From contig CADAHD010000059.1 of assembly GCA_902787595.1 (NCBI GenBank), positions 1 through 18,155 of the forward strand: a DNA stretch of 18,155 nt. The letters are read 5' to 3'. The notes beneath the pieces are model-generated. The model saw nothing but the letters and a program-made list of their open reading frames with translations. It ran no database searches and was not told the origin of the DNA. Made by a program: the position numbers and the translations under genes. This document shows, in pieces, positions 7,818 to 16,128 of this stretch (its first letter is position 1; each line of letters starts with the position of its first letter). Source of the DNA: an uncultured Lachnospiraceae bacterium (GTDB lineage: Bacteria > Bacillota_A > Clostridia > Lachnospirales > Lachnospiraceae).

Positions 7818-8222
7818 ATGGATAAAGAAAAGCAGAAAAAATTAAGTGATTATGAACTGGCAGTTGAAAGAACGGAGCTTTCGCATGAGAGGACAGGCTT
7901 GTCTATCCTGCGGACGGATCTGGCTTTTAACAATTCCAAGCTTTCCATAGAGCAGACCCATCTGTCTTTCTTAAGAACTGTGGTCTCTTTGGTCGGAAGC
8001 GCGGCTACGGTATATAAAGCCCTGCCGTTACTGGGCGTATCCGAGTCTTTTTCCACCCTGCTGTCTCTGTTTCTTTTGGTGAGCGCCGCGTATTTTTTTA
8101 TAAAGGACTGTCTGACATATCCCAAACTTAAGAAAGAGATAGAGGACATGGAGCGGCAGAAAAAGGAGATAATAGAGAAAGGGATAGGATTACAGGCTCC
8201 CGAAGAACTGGTCGACGATTAA
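7818..8222 (+). CDS. DUF202-like small membrane protein with seven-residue repeats
   Basis: This is 134 residues from the ATG at 7818. An in-frame ATG at 7785 lies inside the hairpin loop and has no ribosome-binding site, whereas GGGGA at 7808-7812 precedes 7818, so the shorter start is preferred. Residues 16-57 form six back-to-back seven-residue units, such as VERTELS, HERTGLS, ILRTDLA and FLRTVVS. These resemble the ERTxLAxxRT signature of DUF202/YidH membrane proteins, here multiplied. Then come a weakly hydrophobic stretch at about 56-75, a clear membrane helix at about 80-100 and a charged coiled-coil-like C-terminus (KLKKEIEDMERQKKEI). The function of DUF202 proteins is unknown, and I infer none. 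It is the first gene after the inverted repeat, 17 bases before the MBOAT gene, so it may be the promoter-proximal gene of the downstream unit, though no clear promoter is visible. Confidence 0.8.
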   Translation: MDKEKQKKLSDYELAVERTELSHERTGLSILRTDLAFNNSKLSIEQTHLSFLRTVVSLVGSAATVYKALPLLGVSESFSTLLSLFLLVSAAYFFIKDCLTYPKLKKEIEDMERQKKEIIEKGIGLQAPEELVDD

Positions 8223-8239
8223 GGCGCAGCTGACGCAGT

Positions 8240-9661
8240 TTGGATATTCTTACAGGTTTTTGGAAAGATGAAGTTTTCCTTTATTTCTTGGAAGCCAGGG
8301 CTTATGCCCTTTTGGCTGTAAGCTTTTTTTATGTGCTTTATCTTGACCGCCAGGCGTTTGTATGGCTTATTGCGGTCACGCTTTTTACTTATCTGGCCGG
8401 ACTTTTGATGCAGCAGCTTCTGAAGAAGGGCAGGAAAAAAGCATCACGTTTGGTAATGGCTGCGGCAGTAGCAGCGGATGCAGGGCTTTTACTGCTGATG
8501 AAGTATTGTCCGCTGTTAAGCAAAATGCAGACAGGACAAGAAGATATTCTGAGACTGTTCATTCTGCCTCTTGGCTTTTCATATTATATTTTTCAGGCAG
8601 TGAGCTATCTGGCAGATCTGCAGTCCGGAAAGCTCAAAGCGCAGAAGAATCTTTTTGAGTTTGCGCTTTATATGTGTTTCTTCCCCAAATTTATCAGCGG
8701 GCCTATAGAGCGCGCAGGGGATTTTGAAAAACAGATACGGGGGCTGTCAGGAGTATGCCTTCTGGATAAAGGAAGGATAGGGGAAGCCGCAAGTTATCTT
8801 TTGTGCGGCGCTTTTATGAAGGCTGTTGTAGCTGACCGCATCGGCTATTATACGCCCTCTTTGATGGAGAATCCCGCAGCACACGGCAGCGCCTGGCTGC
8901 TTATGGGTGTCCTGCTTTATACCATGCAGATCTATTGTGATTTTGCGGGATATTCAATGATGGCTGTCGGCCTGGCAAAGCTTTTTGGCATAGAACTTAC
9001 ATTGAATTTCAATGCGCCCTATCTGTCAAAAAGCCCTTCCGAATTCTGGAGACGCTGGCATATTTCCTTAAGCAAATGGCTGCGGGATTATATTTATATT
9101 CCGCTTGGAGGCAACCGAAAAGGGCGCCTCAGGCAGATGTTCAATACCATAGTGGTATTTGTTCTATGTGGGATGTGGCATGGCAGCGGATTAAAGTTTG
9201 TTTTATGGGGGCTGCTCCACGGCGTTTTTTCAGCGCTGTTCCTGCTTACAGGTATTGAAAAAAAAGAAGGCGGACCCTTTAAATCATGGCTGTCACGTAT
9301 CATAACCTTTTTAGTGGTATCCTTCGGCTGGATACTGTTTGCTGTGCCGGATATGGGAACGGCAGTTTTTTATCTGAAGAGGATTTTCATCGCCGGAGCT
9401 GCCGCGGGAAGCTTTGCGGAAGAAATGGCGCTTATGGGCATGAGCCCGACGGAGCTGACAGTATTACTGGCAGGCATTATTATAGTTATCATTTTTGATG
9501 TATATTCATACAGGAAAGGAAAGACTCTGCCCGAACTGATAATGGGTTGGAAATACGGCTGGCGTTATCTTTTCTGCTACGTGGTCATCGTATTGCTGTT
9601 TATATTTACGAAATCATTCAGCGATCTGAATGCAGGAAGCTTTTTGTATATGGATTATTAA
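8240..9661 (+). CDS. MBOAT-family membrane O-acyltransferase (AlgI/DltB-like)
   Basis: This is a 473-residue polytopic membrane protein. Family markers are the WRRWH segment with His274, followed by DYIYIPLGGNRKG, and the catalytic GMWHG with His314. It also has the FFPKFISGPIER loop typical of AlgI-type MBOAT proteins. Such proteins take an acyl group, usually acetyl or D-alanyl, across the membrane and pass it to an SGNH-type partner that modifies an exported polysaccharide or wall polymer; the next gene fits that partner. The start is uncertain. A TGA lies in frame at 8231, and the first usable codon is TTG at 8240 with only a weak AAGG at 8221-8224. The first in-frame ATG comes more than 50 residues later. 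The N-terminus appears to lack the first helix that most family members have before the Arg-rich turn. Which polymer is modified cannot be told. Confidence 0.92.
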   Translation: MDILTGFWKDEVFLYFLEARAYALLAVSFFYVLYLDRQAFVWLIAVTLFTYLAGLLMQQLLKKGRKKASRLVMAAAVAADAGLLLLMKYCPLLSKMQTGQEDILRLFILPLGFSYYIFQAVSYLADLQSGKLKAQKNLFEFALYMCFFPKFISGPIERAGDFEKQIRGLSGVCLLDKGRIGEAASYLLCGAFMKAVVADRIGYYTPSLMENPAAHGSAWLLMGVLLYTMQIYCDFAGYSMMAVGLAKLFGIELTLNFNAPYLSKSPSEFWRRWHISLSKWLRDYIYIPLGGNRKGRLRQMFNTIVVFVLCGMWHGSGLKFVLWGLLHGVFSALFLLTGIEKKEGGPFKSWLSRIITFLVVSFGWILFAVPDMGTAVFYLKRIFIAGAAAGSFAEEMALMGMSPTELTVLLAGIIIVIIFDVYSYRKGKTLPELIMGWKYGWRYLFCYVVIVLLFIFTKSFSDLNAGSFLYMDY

Positions 9662-9671
9662 CGGAGAAGAG

Positions 9672-10682
9672 ATGAAGAAGAATATCACACGTGTCTTTTT
9701 CATAGTGCTGGTTATATTTACCATCTGGTATCTGGATGGCGTGCTTTGCCTTAAATCAAAGCATGGCATCAATCAGGCCAGAGCGCTTTATTATCAGCCG
9801 CGTAATTCTATAGATGTGGTTATGATGGGCTCGAGCCATATCCATTGTGATATAGATACAGGCATACTGTGGCATAATTACGGTATCACGGCGTATGATT
9901 ACAGCGCGGCTGAACAGCCGCTGTGGTGTACATATTATTACCTTAAGGAATTCTGCAAGTATCAGAAACCCAAGGTAGTGGTGCTGGATCTGTATGCGCC
10001 TGCCAGGTTCAAGGAAGATCATCAATACAGCTGGCTGCACGAGAATCTGTGCGGCATGCGTCTTTCGATGAACAAACTGGAAATGTTCCTGTCGAGCACG
10101 GAGTCAAAAAGGATAGAGGAATTCTTTCCGCTCATGCTGGCGCATAATCATGACCTGGATACGCTTACGGCAGAGGATTTCCTTTTTCCTTTTACCAAGA
10201 AAAAGAGTCTGGAGACATTTAAGGGCTTTACGCCTTATCTGGCCAAAAGTCCCCAGCAGCAGCCTGTTTTGGATAATGATTCCAGGGAAGAGCTTACTTA
10301 TAAAAACGAGCAGTATCTGACCAAGATAATAGATTATGCAAATGAGAACGGCATAGAGCTGTATCTGGTCGTAACGCCTTATATAACAAATGATGAGGAT
10401 GAGCTCATCTATAACCGTCTGCATGAGATAGCCGATCATTACGGGCTGCAGTTTAACAGTACCAATTACTATTATAACGAGATAGGACTTGATTTTGAGC
10501 ATGATTTTAATGATGCATCTCATCTGAATTACTGGGGGGCGCTTAAATTTACGGATTATCTTGGCAGCGACCTGAAAAAGCGGTACGATATACCGGATCA
10601 CAGATCGGAGCCGGGATATGAATCCTGGCAGAAGAACTATGAGGAGATAGCAGCTTACGTTAAGGAGAGAATGGAACAGTGA
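9672..10682 (+). CDS. SGNH-type acyltransferase partner of MBOAT (DltD/AlgJ-like)
   Basis: This is 336 residues from ATG at 9672, chosen over an in-frame ATG at 9630 because GGAG at 9663-9666 is well placed and the Met is followed by a basic N-terminus and one signal-anchor helix (about 8-27). The rest should lie outside the membrane. The GSSH at 53-56 gives the nucleophile Ser55, and DASHLNYWGA near the C-terminus gives Asp281 and His284, the usual DxxH of the SGNH fold. The triad looks complete, so it is probably active. The MBOAT gene ends 10 bases upstream. Pairs of this kind (AlgI/AlgJ-X, DltB/DltD, PatA/PatB) transfer acyl groups to surface glycans or teichoic acids. I see no dltA or dltC here, so D-alanylation is less likely than O-acetylation. 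The stop overlaps the next gene by 4 bases. Confidence 0.85.
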   Translation: MKKNITRVFFIVLVIFTIWYLDGVLCLKSKHGINQARALYYQPRNSIDVVMMGSSHIHCDIDTGILWHNYGITAYDYSAAEQPLWCTYYYLKEFCKYQKPKVVVLDLYAPARFKEDHQYSWLHENLCGMRLSMNKLEMFLSSTESKRIEEFFPLMLAHNHDLDTLTAEDFLFPFTKKKSLETFKGFTPYLAKSPQQQPVLDNDSREELTYKNEQYLTKIIDYANENGIELYLVVTPYITNDEDELIYNRLHEIADHYGLQFNSTNYYYNEIGLDFEHDFNDASHLNYWGALKFTDYLGSDLKKRYDIPDHRSEPGYESWQKNYEEIAAYVKERMEQ

Positions 10683-10870
10683 CTGTAGTGGCTTTTTTCA
10701 TAGTATGGGTGGTCTGCTCTGCCCTGGGGATAGTGGGCAACATATTCCTGCTGGGAAACGAGCTGACAACGGGAATATTGTCCTGGATAGTGATAGTATC
10801 CTGGATCATAGCGATAGTTGTTATGATAGCCATGGGCATAGTTAAGGATTACGGAAAGAAAGACAGCTGA
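10679..10870 (+). CDS. Small two-helix membrane protein
   Basis: This is a 63-residue hydrophobic protein. It starts at GTG 10679 in a GTGA overlap with the SGNH gene stop, and AAGGAG at 10662-10667 lies 11 bases upstream. Helices are at about 3-25 and 33-55, with a short polar loop (GNEL) and a basic, charged tail. The coding assignment rests on the tight overlap, the ribosome-binding site and the spacing of 11 bases to tex. No family is recognised. The position suggests it belongs with the acylation pair, perhaps as an accessory subunit, but this is only inference from linkage. Confidence 0.75.
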   Translation: MTVVAFFIVWVVCSALGIVGNIFLLGNELTTGILSWIVIVSWIIAIVVMIAMGIVKDYGKKDS

Positions 10871-10881
10871 AAGGAAGAAAG

Positions 10882-13014
10882 ATGGACATTAATAAGATGA
10901 TAGCGGATGAACTTAATATCCGTGTGGGACAGGTAGAAAAAACCGTTGCGCTGATCGATGAGGGAAATACCATACCTTTTATCGCGCGTTACCGTAAGGA
11001 GGTTACAGGTGCGCTTAATGACGAAGTGCTCCGCGCGCTTTACGAAAGGCTCACATATCTGAGAGGCCTGCAGGACCGTAAAGAGACTGTGCTGGAGAGC
11101 ATAAGCGAGCAGGGCAAGCTCACCGATGAACTAAGAAAGCAGATAGAAGAGGTCACAACTCTTGTGGCTTTGGAAGATCTGTATCGTCCCTATAAACAAA
11201 AGAGGGCTACAAGGGCTGATGTGGCAAAGAAGAAAGGGCTGGAACCGCTGGCAGAGTATATTTTAAAGCAGGATGCAAAGCAGCCGCTTGAGGAGACGGC
11301 AGCGGCATATGTTGATCCTGAGAAAGAAGTGGAGGATGTAAAGCAGGCGCTGCAGGGCGCTGCGGATATCATCGCCGAGCGTATTTCGGATAATGCGGCT
11401 TACCGTGCATATATAAGGGATCTGAGCCGCAAGAAGGGCGTTATCAGGAGTAAGGCAAAGGATCCTGAGGCGGAGAGCGTCTTTGAGATGTATTATGATT
11501 ATGAGGAGCCTGTTTCAAAGATTGTGGGGCACAGGGTGCTGGCCTTAAACCGCGGTGAAGAACAGAAGTGCTTAAGCATCAAACTGGATGCGCCCAAAGA
11601 CGAGATCCTGAAATATCTTGCACAGCAGGAGATCATAGGGCATAATGAGATAACGGAGCCTTTTATGGAGAGCTGCATAGAGGATGCATATACGCGTCTT
11701 ATCGCGCCGGCCATAGAGCGCGAACTGAGGGGCGAGCTTACCGAAGCGGCAGAAGACGGCGCTATCAGCGTATTCGGCAAGAATCTGGAGCAGCTGCTTT
11801 TGCAGAAACCCATCAGCGGAAAGGTGGTGCTGGGCTGGGATCCGGCTTTCAGGACAGGCTGCAAGCTGGCAGTGGTCGATGCAACCGGAAAGGTGCTTGA
11901 TACAAAGGTCATCTTCCCCACTGCGCCGCAGAATAAAGTGGCGGAAGCAAAGGAAGAATTAAAGAAGCTGATAAAGAAGTATCATGTGGATCTGATATCT
12001 CTTGGAAACGGCACTGCTTCCCGTGAATCGGAGCAGGTTATAGTGGAGCTGTTAAAAGAGCTGCCGGAAAAGCTGTCTTATGTTATAGTAAATGAGGCGG
12101 GGGCTTCGGTTTATTCGGCGAGCAAGCTGGCTACGGAGGAGTTTCCAAACTTTGATGTTGGGCAGAGGAGCGCAGCTTCGATAGCCAGAAGGCTGCAGGA
12201 TCCGCTGTCTGAGCTTGTAAAGATCGAGCCCAAGGCTATAGGAGTGGGGCAGTATCAGCATGATATGAACCAGAAAAAGCTTGAGACAGCCCTTCAGGGA
12301 GTGGTAGAGCGCAGCGTTAATAATGTTGGTGTAGATCTTAATACGGCGTCTGCGGCTTTACTGTCTTACGTGGCGGGAGTATCTTCGGCGGTGGCAAAGA
12401 ATATCGTGGCCTACCGCGAGGAAAAAGGCCGATTCGGCAGCAGGAAAGAGCTGCTCAAGGTGCCCAAGCTCGGACCTAAAGCTTTTGAGCAGTGCGCAGG
12501 CTTTTTGCGCATACCCGGAGCTGCAGAGCCGCTGGATGCTACGGCTGTGCATCCCGAATCCTATGATGCGGCAAGGGGGCTTATGAGCAGGCTTAAGCTG
12601 GATATAGCGGCCTTTGCCGGATTTGACGAAAAGAAGCTTGGAGACAAAAAGAAGCTTGCCGAAGAACTGGGTATCGGAAGCTTGACTCTGGATGATATAA
12701 TAAAAGAGCTTAAGCGGCCCGGCAGGGACCCCAGAGAGGATATGCCTGCGCCTATACTTCGCACTGATATACTGGAACTGGAAGATCTGGCTCCGGGCAT
12801 GGTGCTTAAAGGGACGGTACGCAACGCCATAGACTTTGGCATATTTGTGGATATAGGTGTACATCAGGACGGTCTGGTTCATATTTCACAGATAAGTGAT
12901 CATTATATAAAGCATCCGCTTGACGCTGTGAGCGTCGGAGACATCGTGGAGGTCAAAGTTCTGGAAGTGGATGTTAAGAGAAAAAGGATATCGCTTACCA
13001 TGAAAGGGATATAA
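10882..13014 (+). CDS. tex: Tex-family RNA-binding transcription accessory protein
   Basis: This is 710 residues, close to the usual length for Firmicute Tex. The N-terminal helical Tex region spans roughly 1-310 and contains FIARYRKEVTGALND near 30-45. A YqgF-like RNase H fold begins near 314 (LGWDP with Asp320). Tandem helix-hairpin-helix follows at about 480-560, including GVDLNTAS and the GRFGSRKELLKVPKLGPKAF segment. The C-terminal S1 domain (about 635-708) has the DFGIFVDIG and GLVHISQIS motifs. Tex binds nucleic acid and affects transcription and toxin or stress gene expression in known species; the exact role is not settled. It is cytosolic. AAGGAAG at 10871-10877 supports the ATG. 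The downstream diguanylate cyclase gene begins 3 bases after the stop. Confidence 0.97.
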   Translation: MDINKMIADELNIRVGQVEKTVALIDEGNTIPFIARYRKEVTGALNDEVLRALYERLTYLRGLQDRKETVLESISEQGKLTDELRKQIEEVTTLVALEDLYRPYKQKRATRADVAKKKGLEPLAEYILKQDAKQPLEETAAAYVDPEKEVEDVKQALQGAADIIAERISDNAAYRAYIRDLSRKKGVIRSKAKDPEAESVFEMYYDYEEPVSKIVGHRVLALNRGEEQKCLSIKLDAPKDEILKYLAQQEIIGHNEITEPFMESCIEDAYTRLIAPAIERELRGELTEAAEDGAISVFGKNLEQLLLQKPISGKVVLGWDPAFRTGCKLAVVDATGKVLDTKVIFPTAPQNKVAEAKEELKKLIKKYHVDLISLGNGTASRESEQVIVELLKELPEKLSYVIVNEAGASVYSASKLATEEFPNFDVGQRSAASIARRLQDPLSELVKIEPKAIGVGQYQHDMNQKKLETALQGVVERSVNNVGVDLNTASAALLSYVAGVSSAVAKNIVAYREEKGRFGSRKELLKVPKLGPKAFEQCAGFLRIPGAAEPLDATAVHPESYDAARGLMSRLKLDIAAFAGFDEKKLGDKKKLAEELGIGSLTLDDIIKELKRPGRDPREDMPAPILRTDILELEDLAPGMVLKGTVRNAIDFGIFVDIGVHQDGLVHISQISDHYIKHPLDAVSVGDIVEVKVLEVDVKRKRISLTMKGI

Positions 13015-13017
13015 CTG

Positions 13018-14109
13018 ATGGGAAAGAATAAGAGTAAGCTGATCGATTCGATAATGCATTTTATAGTGCATAACGGATTTACGTTTACCGTCGCGGTTAT
13101 GGGGCTTGTACATGTTACGCTGCTGGGCATAATGGTATGGGCCGGCATACCCAATATGATCTATGCCAATACCGTAAGCGTGGCGGTCTATCTGATCAGT
13201 CTGATACTCTGCAAGCTGGGGAAGATATTACCGGTATATATAAACATTCTTGTTGAAGTTACAGCCTATACGATCTATTCGGTATATATCATCGGATGGG
13301 CCAGCAGCTCTGTATGTTTTCTTTTTTCCATTGTTCCCATAATCATTTATTTCGGCTGCTTTCTCTTTAAAGGATGGAAACGGCTGATCGTTGTATTTTT
13401 GCTGGCGGTGAATTTTTCGGTATATGTAGTGCTATACATTCTGTTTTCTCCTGTTAAGCCGCCGTTTACGCTGCCCAGGCACATACATATCGTTCTGGTC
13501 ATCTTTTCGGCTTTTGTCATGTTCTTTTCCATGATATTTTATAATGCTCTGTATATTTATTCCAGCGAGGTGGAGATGTTCAGTCTTGAAAGAAAGAATG
13601 AACAGCTTTCTGCTGATGCGCATCTGGACGCTCTTACAAATCTGCTGAACAGAAGAGGCTTCCTGCCTGTGGTAGAAAAGCTTATGAGCGATAAGAAAAA
13701 GCATCATTTCTGCGTTGCTTTTTGCGATATAGACGATTTTAAGCATATAAACGATTCCTATGGGCACGAAGGCGGAGACGAGGTTTTGCGCCATATAACC
13801 GGACTAATCAGGAAAGATATGAACGACTGTGACATCTGCAGATGGGGCGGTGAGGAGATCGTTATCCTTATGAAGGATTACGATATGGAAGATGCGAAAG
13901 AGAAGATGGAATATGTCAGAAAGCTTGTGGAGTCAAATCCTACCATCTTTTACAACAAACATATTTCCGCTACCATCACCATTGGCGTGGAAGAGATAAA
14001 AGAATCCTACAGCGAGCCCGAAGCGATAATAAAGGCGGCTGATGAAAGAATGTATTACGGAAAACAGCACGGAAAGAATGTTGTTATTTTTGAGGATATG
14101 GAGCAGTAA
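13018..14109 (+). CDS. Membrane-bound GGDEF diguanylate cyclase
   Basis: This is 363 residues. About 190 N-terminal residues form five to six hydrophobic helices with no known sensor family recognised, followed by a short linker and a GGDEF domain (about 200-360). Visible elements are DALTNLLNRRGF at 204-215, the metal-binding CDIDDF at 236-241, the GHEGGDEVL segment and the active-site GGEEI at 277-281, an accepted variant of GGDEF. It therefore probably makes cyclic di-GMP. The usual inhibitory RxxD five residues before the active site is not present (the aligned residues read MNDC), so product inhibition may be missing. AAAGGGA at 13003-13009, inside tex, serves the ATG. Its TAA overlaps the ATG of the transporter ATPase by one base, which suggests coupled expression with the importer. 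The signal it senses is unknown. Confidence 0.93.
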   Translation: MGKNKSKLIDSIMHFIVHNGFTFTVAVMGLVHVTLLGIMVWAGIPNMIYANTVSVAVYLISLILCKLGKILPVYINILVEVTAYTIYSVYIIGWASSSVCFLFSIVPIIIYFGCFLFKGWKRLIVVFLLAVNFSVYVVLYILFSPVKPPFTLPRHIHIVLVIFSAFVMFFSMIFYNALYIYSSEVEMFSLERKNEQLSADAHLDALTNLLNRRGFLPVVEKLMSDKKKHHFCVAFCDIDDFKHINDSYGHEGGDEVLRHITGLIRKDMNDCDICRWGGEEIVILMKDYDMEDAKEKMEYVRKLVESNPTIFYNKHISATITIGVEEIKESYSEPEAIIKAADERMYYGKQHGKNVVIFEDMEQ

Positions 14110-15197
14110 TGAAGGTAGTATTGGAAGAACTCACAAAGATTTTTCCCAACAGGAACAAAAAGGCCGGCGGGGACGTGGTGGCGGTGGATCACTTCTGCTT
14201 TGAGATACCCGACGGTGAACTGGTGGGACTCCTGGGACCGTCAGGCTGCGGCAAGAGCACGGCGTTGTTTATGATCTGCGGGCTTCAAAAGCCTACCGAA
14301 GGAAAGATATACTTTGGCGATAAGGATGTGACCGGACTGCCGCCGGAAGAGCGTGGAGTGGGCGTGGTATTTCAGAATTATGCGCTGTATCCGCATCTTA
14401 CAGTGCTGCAGAATATCACTTTCCCTCTTGAGAACCTGAAGGGCGAAGAGAAGCTCAGCAAGGAGCAGATGAAGGAAAAAGCATATGAGGCAGCAAAGCT
14501 GGTGCAGATAGAGGAACTGATGGAAAGGAAACCCGGTGAATTATCGGGCGGGCAGCAGCAGAGAGTTGCAATAGCCAGGGCTCTGGTCAAGAGACCCAGG
14601 GTATTGCTTTTGGATGAGCCGCTTTCCAACCTGGATGCCAGACTCCGCCTGCAGACAAGGGAGGAGATCCGCAGGATACAGCAGGAAACAGGCATTACCA
14701 CGATCTTTGTTACCCATGACCAGGAAGAGGCCATGAGCATCACAGACCGCATAGTGGTCATGAAGGACGGAAAGGTGCATCAGATCGGCAGGCCGCAGGA
14801 GGTTTATGATGATCCCGTGGATCTGTTTGTCGCAAAGTTTTTGGGAACGCCGCCCATCAATGTTTTTGACGGACGCATAAAGGCCGGAAAACTGTATATA
14901 GGCGGTGAGGCTGTATTGGATGTACCTGTTAAGGATGAGCGTGAGGTTACCGTAGGCATAAGACCCGAAGGCTTTATCCCCGATGATAAGGGAGCGCTTT
15001 GCTGTGAGATGATAAGAGTGGAAGTGATGGGACGCGATGTGAGCGTTATATCAAAGCACGAAAAATGCCAGGGCTCAACGCTCAGATCCATCATTCAGGC
15101 CGAGACCAAAGTGGATAAAGAAAAGAAAGAGATACGCTTTTCGTTAAAGAAGAATAAAGTGTTCCTTTTTGATAAGGATACGGGAGAGCGTATATAA
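14109..15197 (+). CDS. ABC transporter ATP-binding protein (MalK/UgpC/MsmK type)
   Basis: This 362-residue cytosolic ATPase of a CUT1-type importer has all motors parts: Walker A GPSGCGKST at 43-51, Q-loop Gln89, signature LSGGQQQR at 145-152, Walker B LLLDEP with Asp169-Glu170, D-loop SNLD and switch His203. The C-terminal portion from about 240 is a TOBE/OB-fold regulatory region beginning with the FLGTPPINVF segment, typical of MalK/UgpC. The ATG at 14109 shares a base with the stop of the diguanylate cyclase gene, and GGAG at 14100-14103 provides the ribosome-binding site. Two permease genes and a binding protein follow. Many Firmicutes use one unlinked ATPase for several sugar importers, so a linked copy suggests a dedicated system or a UgpC-like one. 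The substrate is not decided by this protein. Confidence 0.96.
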   Translation: MKVVLEELTKIFPNRNKKAGGDVVAVDHFCFEIPDGELVGLLGPSGCGKSTALFMICGLQKPTEGKIYFGDKDVTGLPPEERGVGVVFQNYALYPHLTVLQNITFPLENLKGEEKLSKEQMKEKAYEAAKLVQIEELMERKPGELSGGQQQRVAIARALVKRPRVLLLDEPLSNLDARLRLQTREEIRRIQQETGITTIFVTHDQEEAMSITDRIVVMKDGKVHQIGRPQEVYDDPVDLFVAKFLGTPPINVFDGRIKAGKLYIGGEAVLDVPVKDEREVTVGIRPEGFIPDDKGALCCEMIRVEVMGRDVSVISKHEKCQGSTLRSIIQAETKVDKEKKEIRFSLKKNKVFLFDKDTGERI

Positions 15198-15226
15198 AAA
15201 TCAAAGGGGCTTATCAGGGAGCGTTT

Positions 15227-16117
15227 ATGGAAAAAGATCAGTACAAAGGCTGGCTTTATCTTCTCCCCGCTGCTGTATTTCTGGCAGCGTTTTTAGTGTA
15301 CCCGCTTATTGATGTTTTCATCTATTCGGTGGAGGAAGGTTATAATTTTGCCTCACAGAAGAGCTTTGGCACGGGGCTTTATAATTTTTCCTATGTGCTG
15401 CACGACCCGTATTTTCTTCAGGCGGTCAGGAATACCTTTATCATGGTCGTGATCACCGTGCCGCTCTCTACGGGAATAGCATTGCTTATCTCGGTGGGGC
15501 TCAGCTCAATAGAGCCTTTAAGAAAGCTTTTCCAGACCGTTTATTTCCTGCCTTATGTGACCAACACCCTTGCGGTAGGTCTGGTATTTATGGTGCTCTT
15601 TAAAAAGACGGCATATTCGGACGGTCTTATCAATCTTCTGATAAATATGTTCGGTGGTGAGTCGGTGGATTTTATCGACGGCCCCCACGCCGCAAAAATG
15701 TTTGTGATGTGTCTTTATATAATCTGGGTGGTCATGCCCTTTAAGATACTTCTGCTGACCAGTGCGATAGCTTCCGTTAACACAAATTATTATAATGCCG
15801 CCAGGGTAGACGGGACATCTTCGTTCAGGATCTTTTACAAGATCACGCTGCCCATGATATCACCCACTTTGTTCTATCTGATAATCACAGGATTTATAGG
15901 CGCCTTTAAGGAATACAGCAATGCGGTGGCGCTCTTTGGAACCGACCTGAATGCGGCGGAGATGAATACGATAGTAGGTTATGTATATGACATGCTTTAC
16001 GGGGACAGCGGCGGATACCCTTCCTATGCAGCAGCGGCCGCTGTCATATTGTTTATGATAGTACTGACTATCACATACCTTAATCTGACGATAAGCAAAA
16101 AGCATACATATTACTAG
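15227..16117 (+). CDS. ABC sugar transporter permease, MalF/UgpA type
   Basis: This is a 296-residue inner-membrane permease with about six helices and an N-terminus (GWLYLLPAAVFLAAF) typical of the UgpA/LacF group. The cytoplasmic coupling loop for the ATPase is at about 190-209 (NAARVDGTSSFRIFYKITLP, the EAA motif). Its partner is the MalG-type permease 11 bases downstream. The start is set by AGGGAG at 15216-15221. Substrate is unknown: CUT1 permeases carry di- and oligosaccharides, glycerol-3-phosphate or related molecules, and nothing in this sequence alone decides. Confidence 0.95.
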   Translation: MEKDQYKGWLYLLPAAVFLAAFLVYPLIDVFIYSVEEGYNFASQKSFGTGLYNFSYVLHDPYFLQAVRNTFIMVVITVPLSTGIALLISVGLSSIEPLRKLFQTVYFLPYVTNTLAVGLVFMVLFKKTAYSDGLINLLINMFGGESVDFIDGPHAAKMFVMCLYIIWVVMPFKILLLTSAIASVNTNYYNAARVDGTSSFRIFYKITLPMISPTLFYLIITGFIGAFKEYSNAVALFGTDLNAAEMNTIVGYVYDMLYGDSGGYPSYAAAAAVILFMIVLTITYLNLTISKKHTYY

Positions 16118-16128
16118 CAGGAGCGTTT

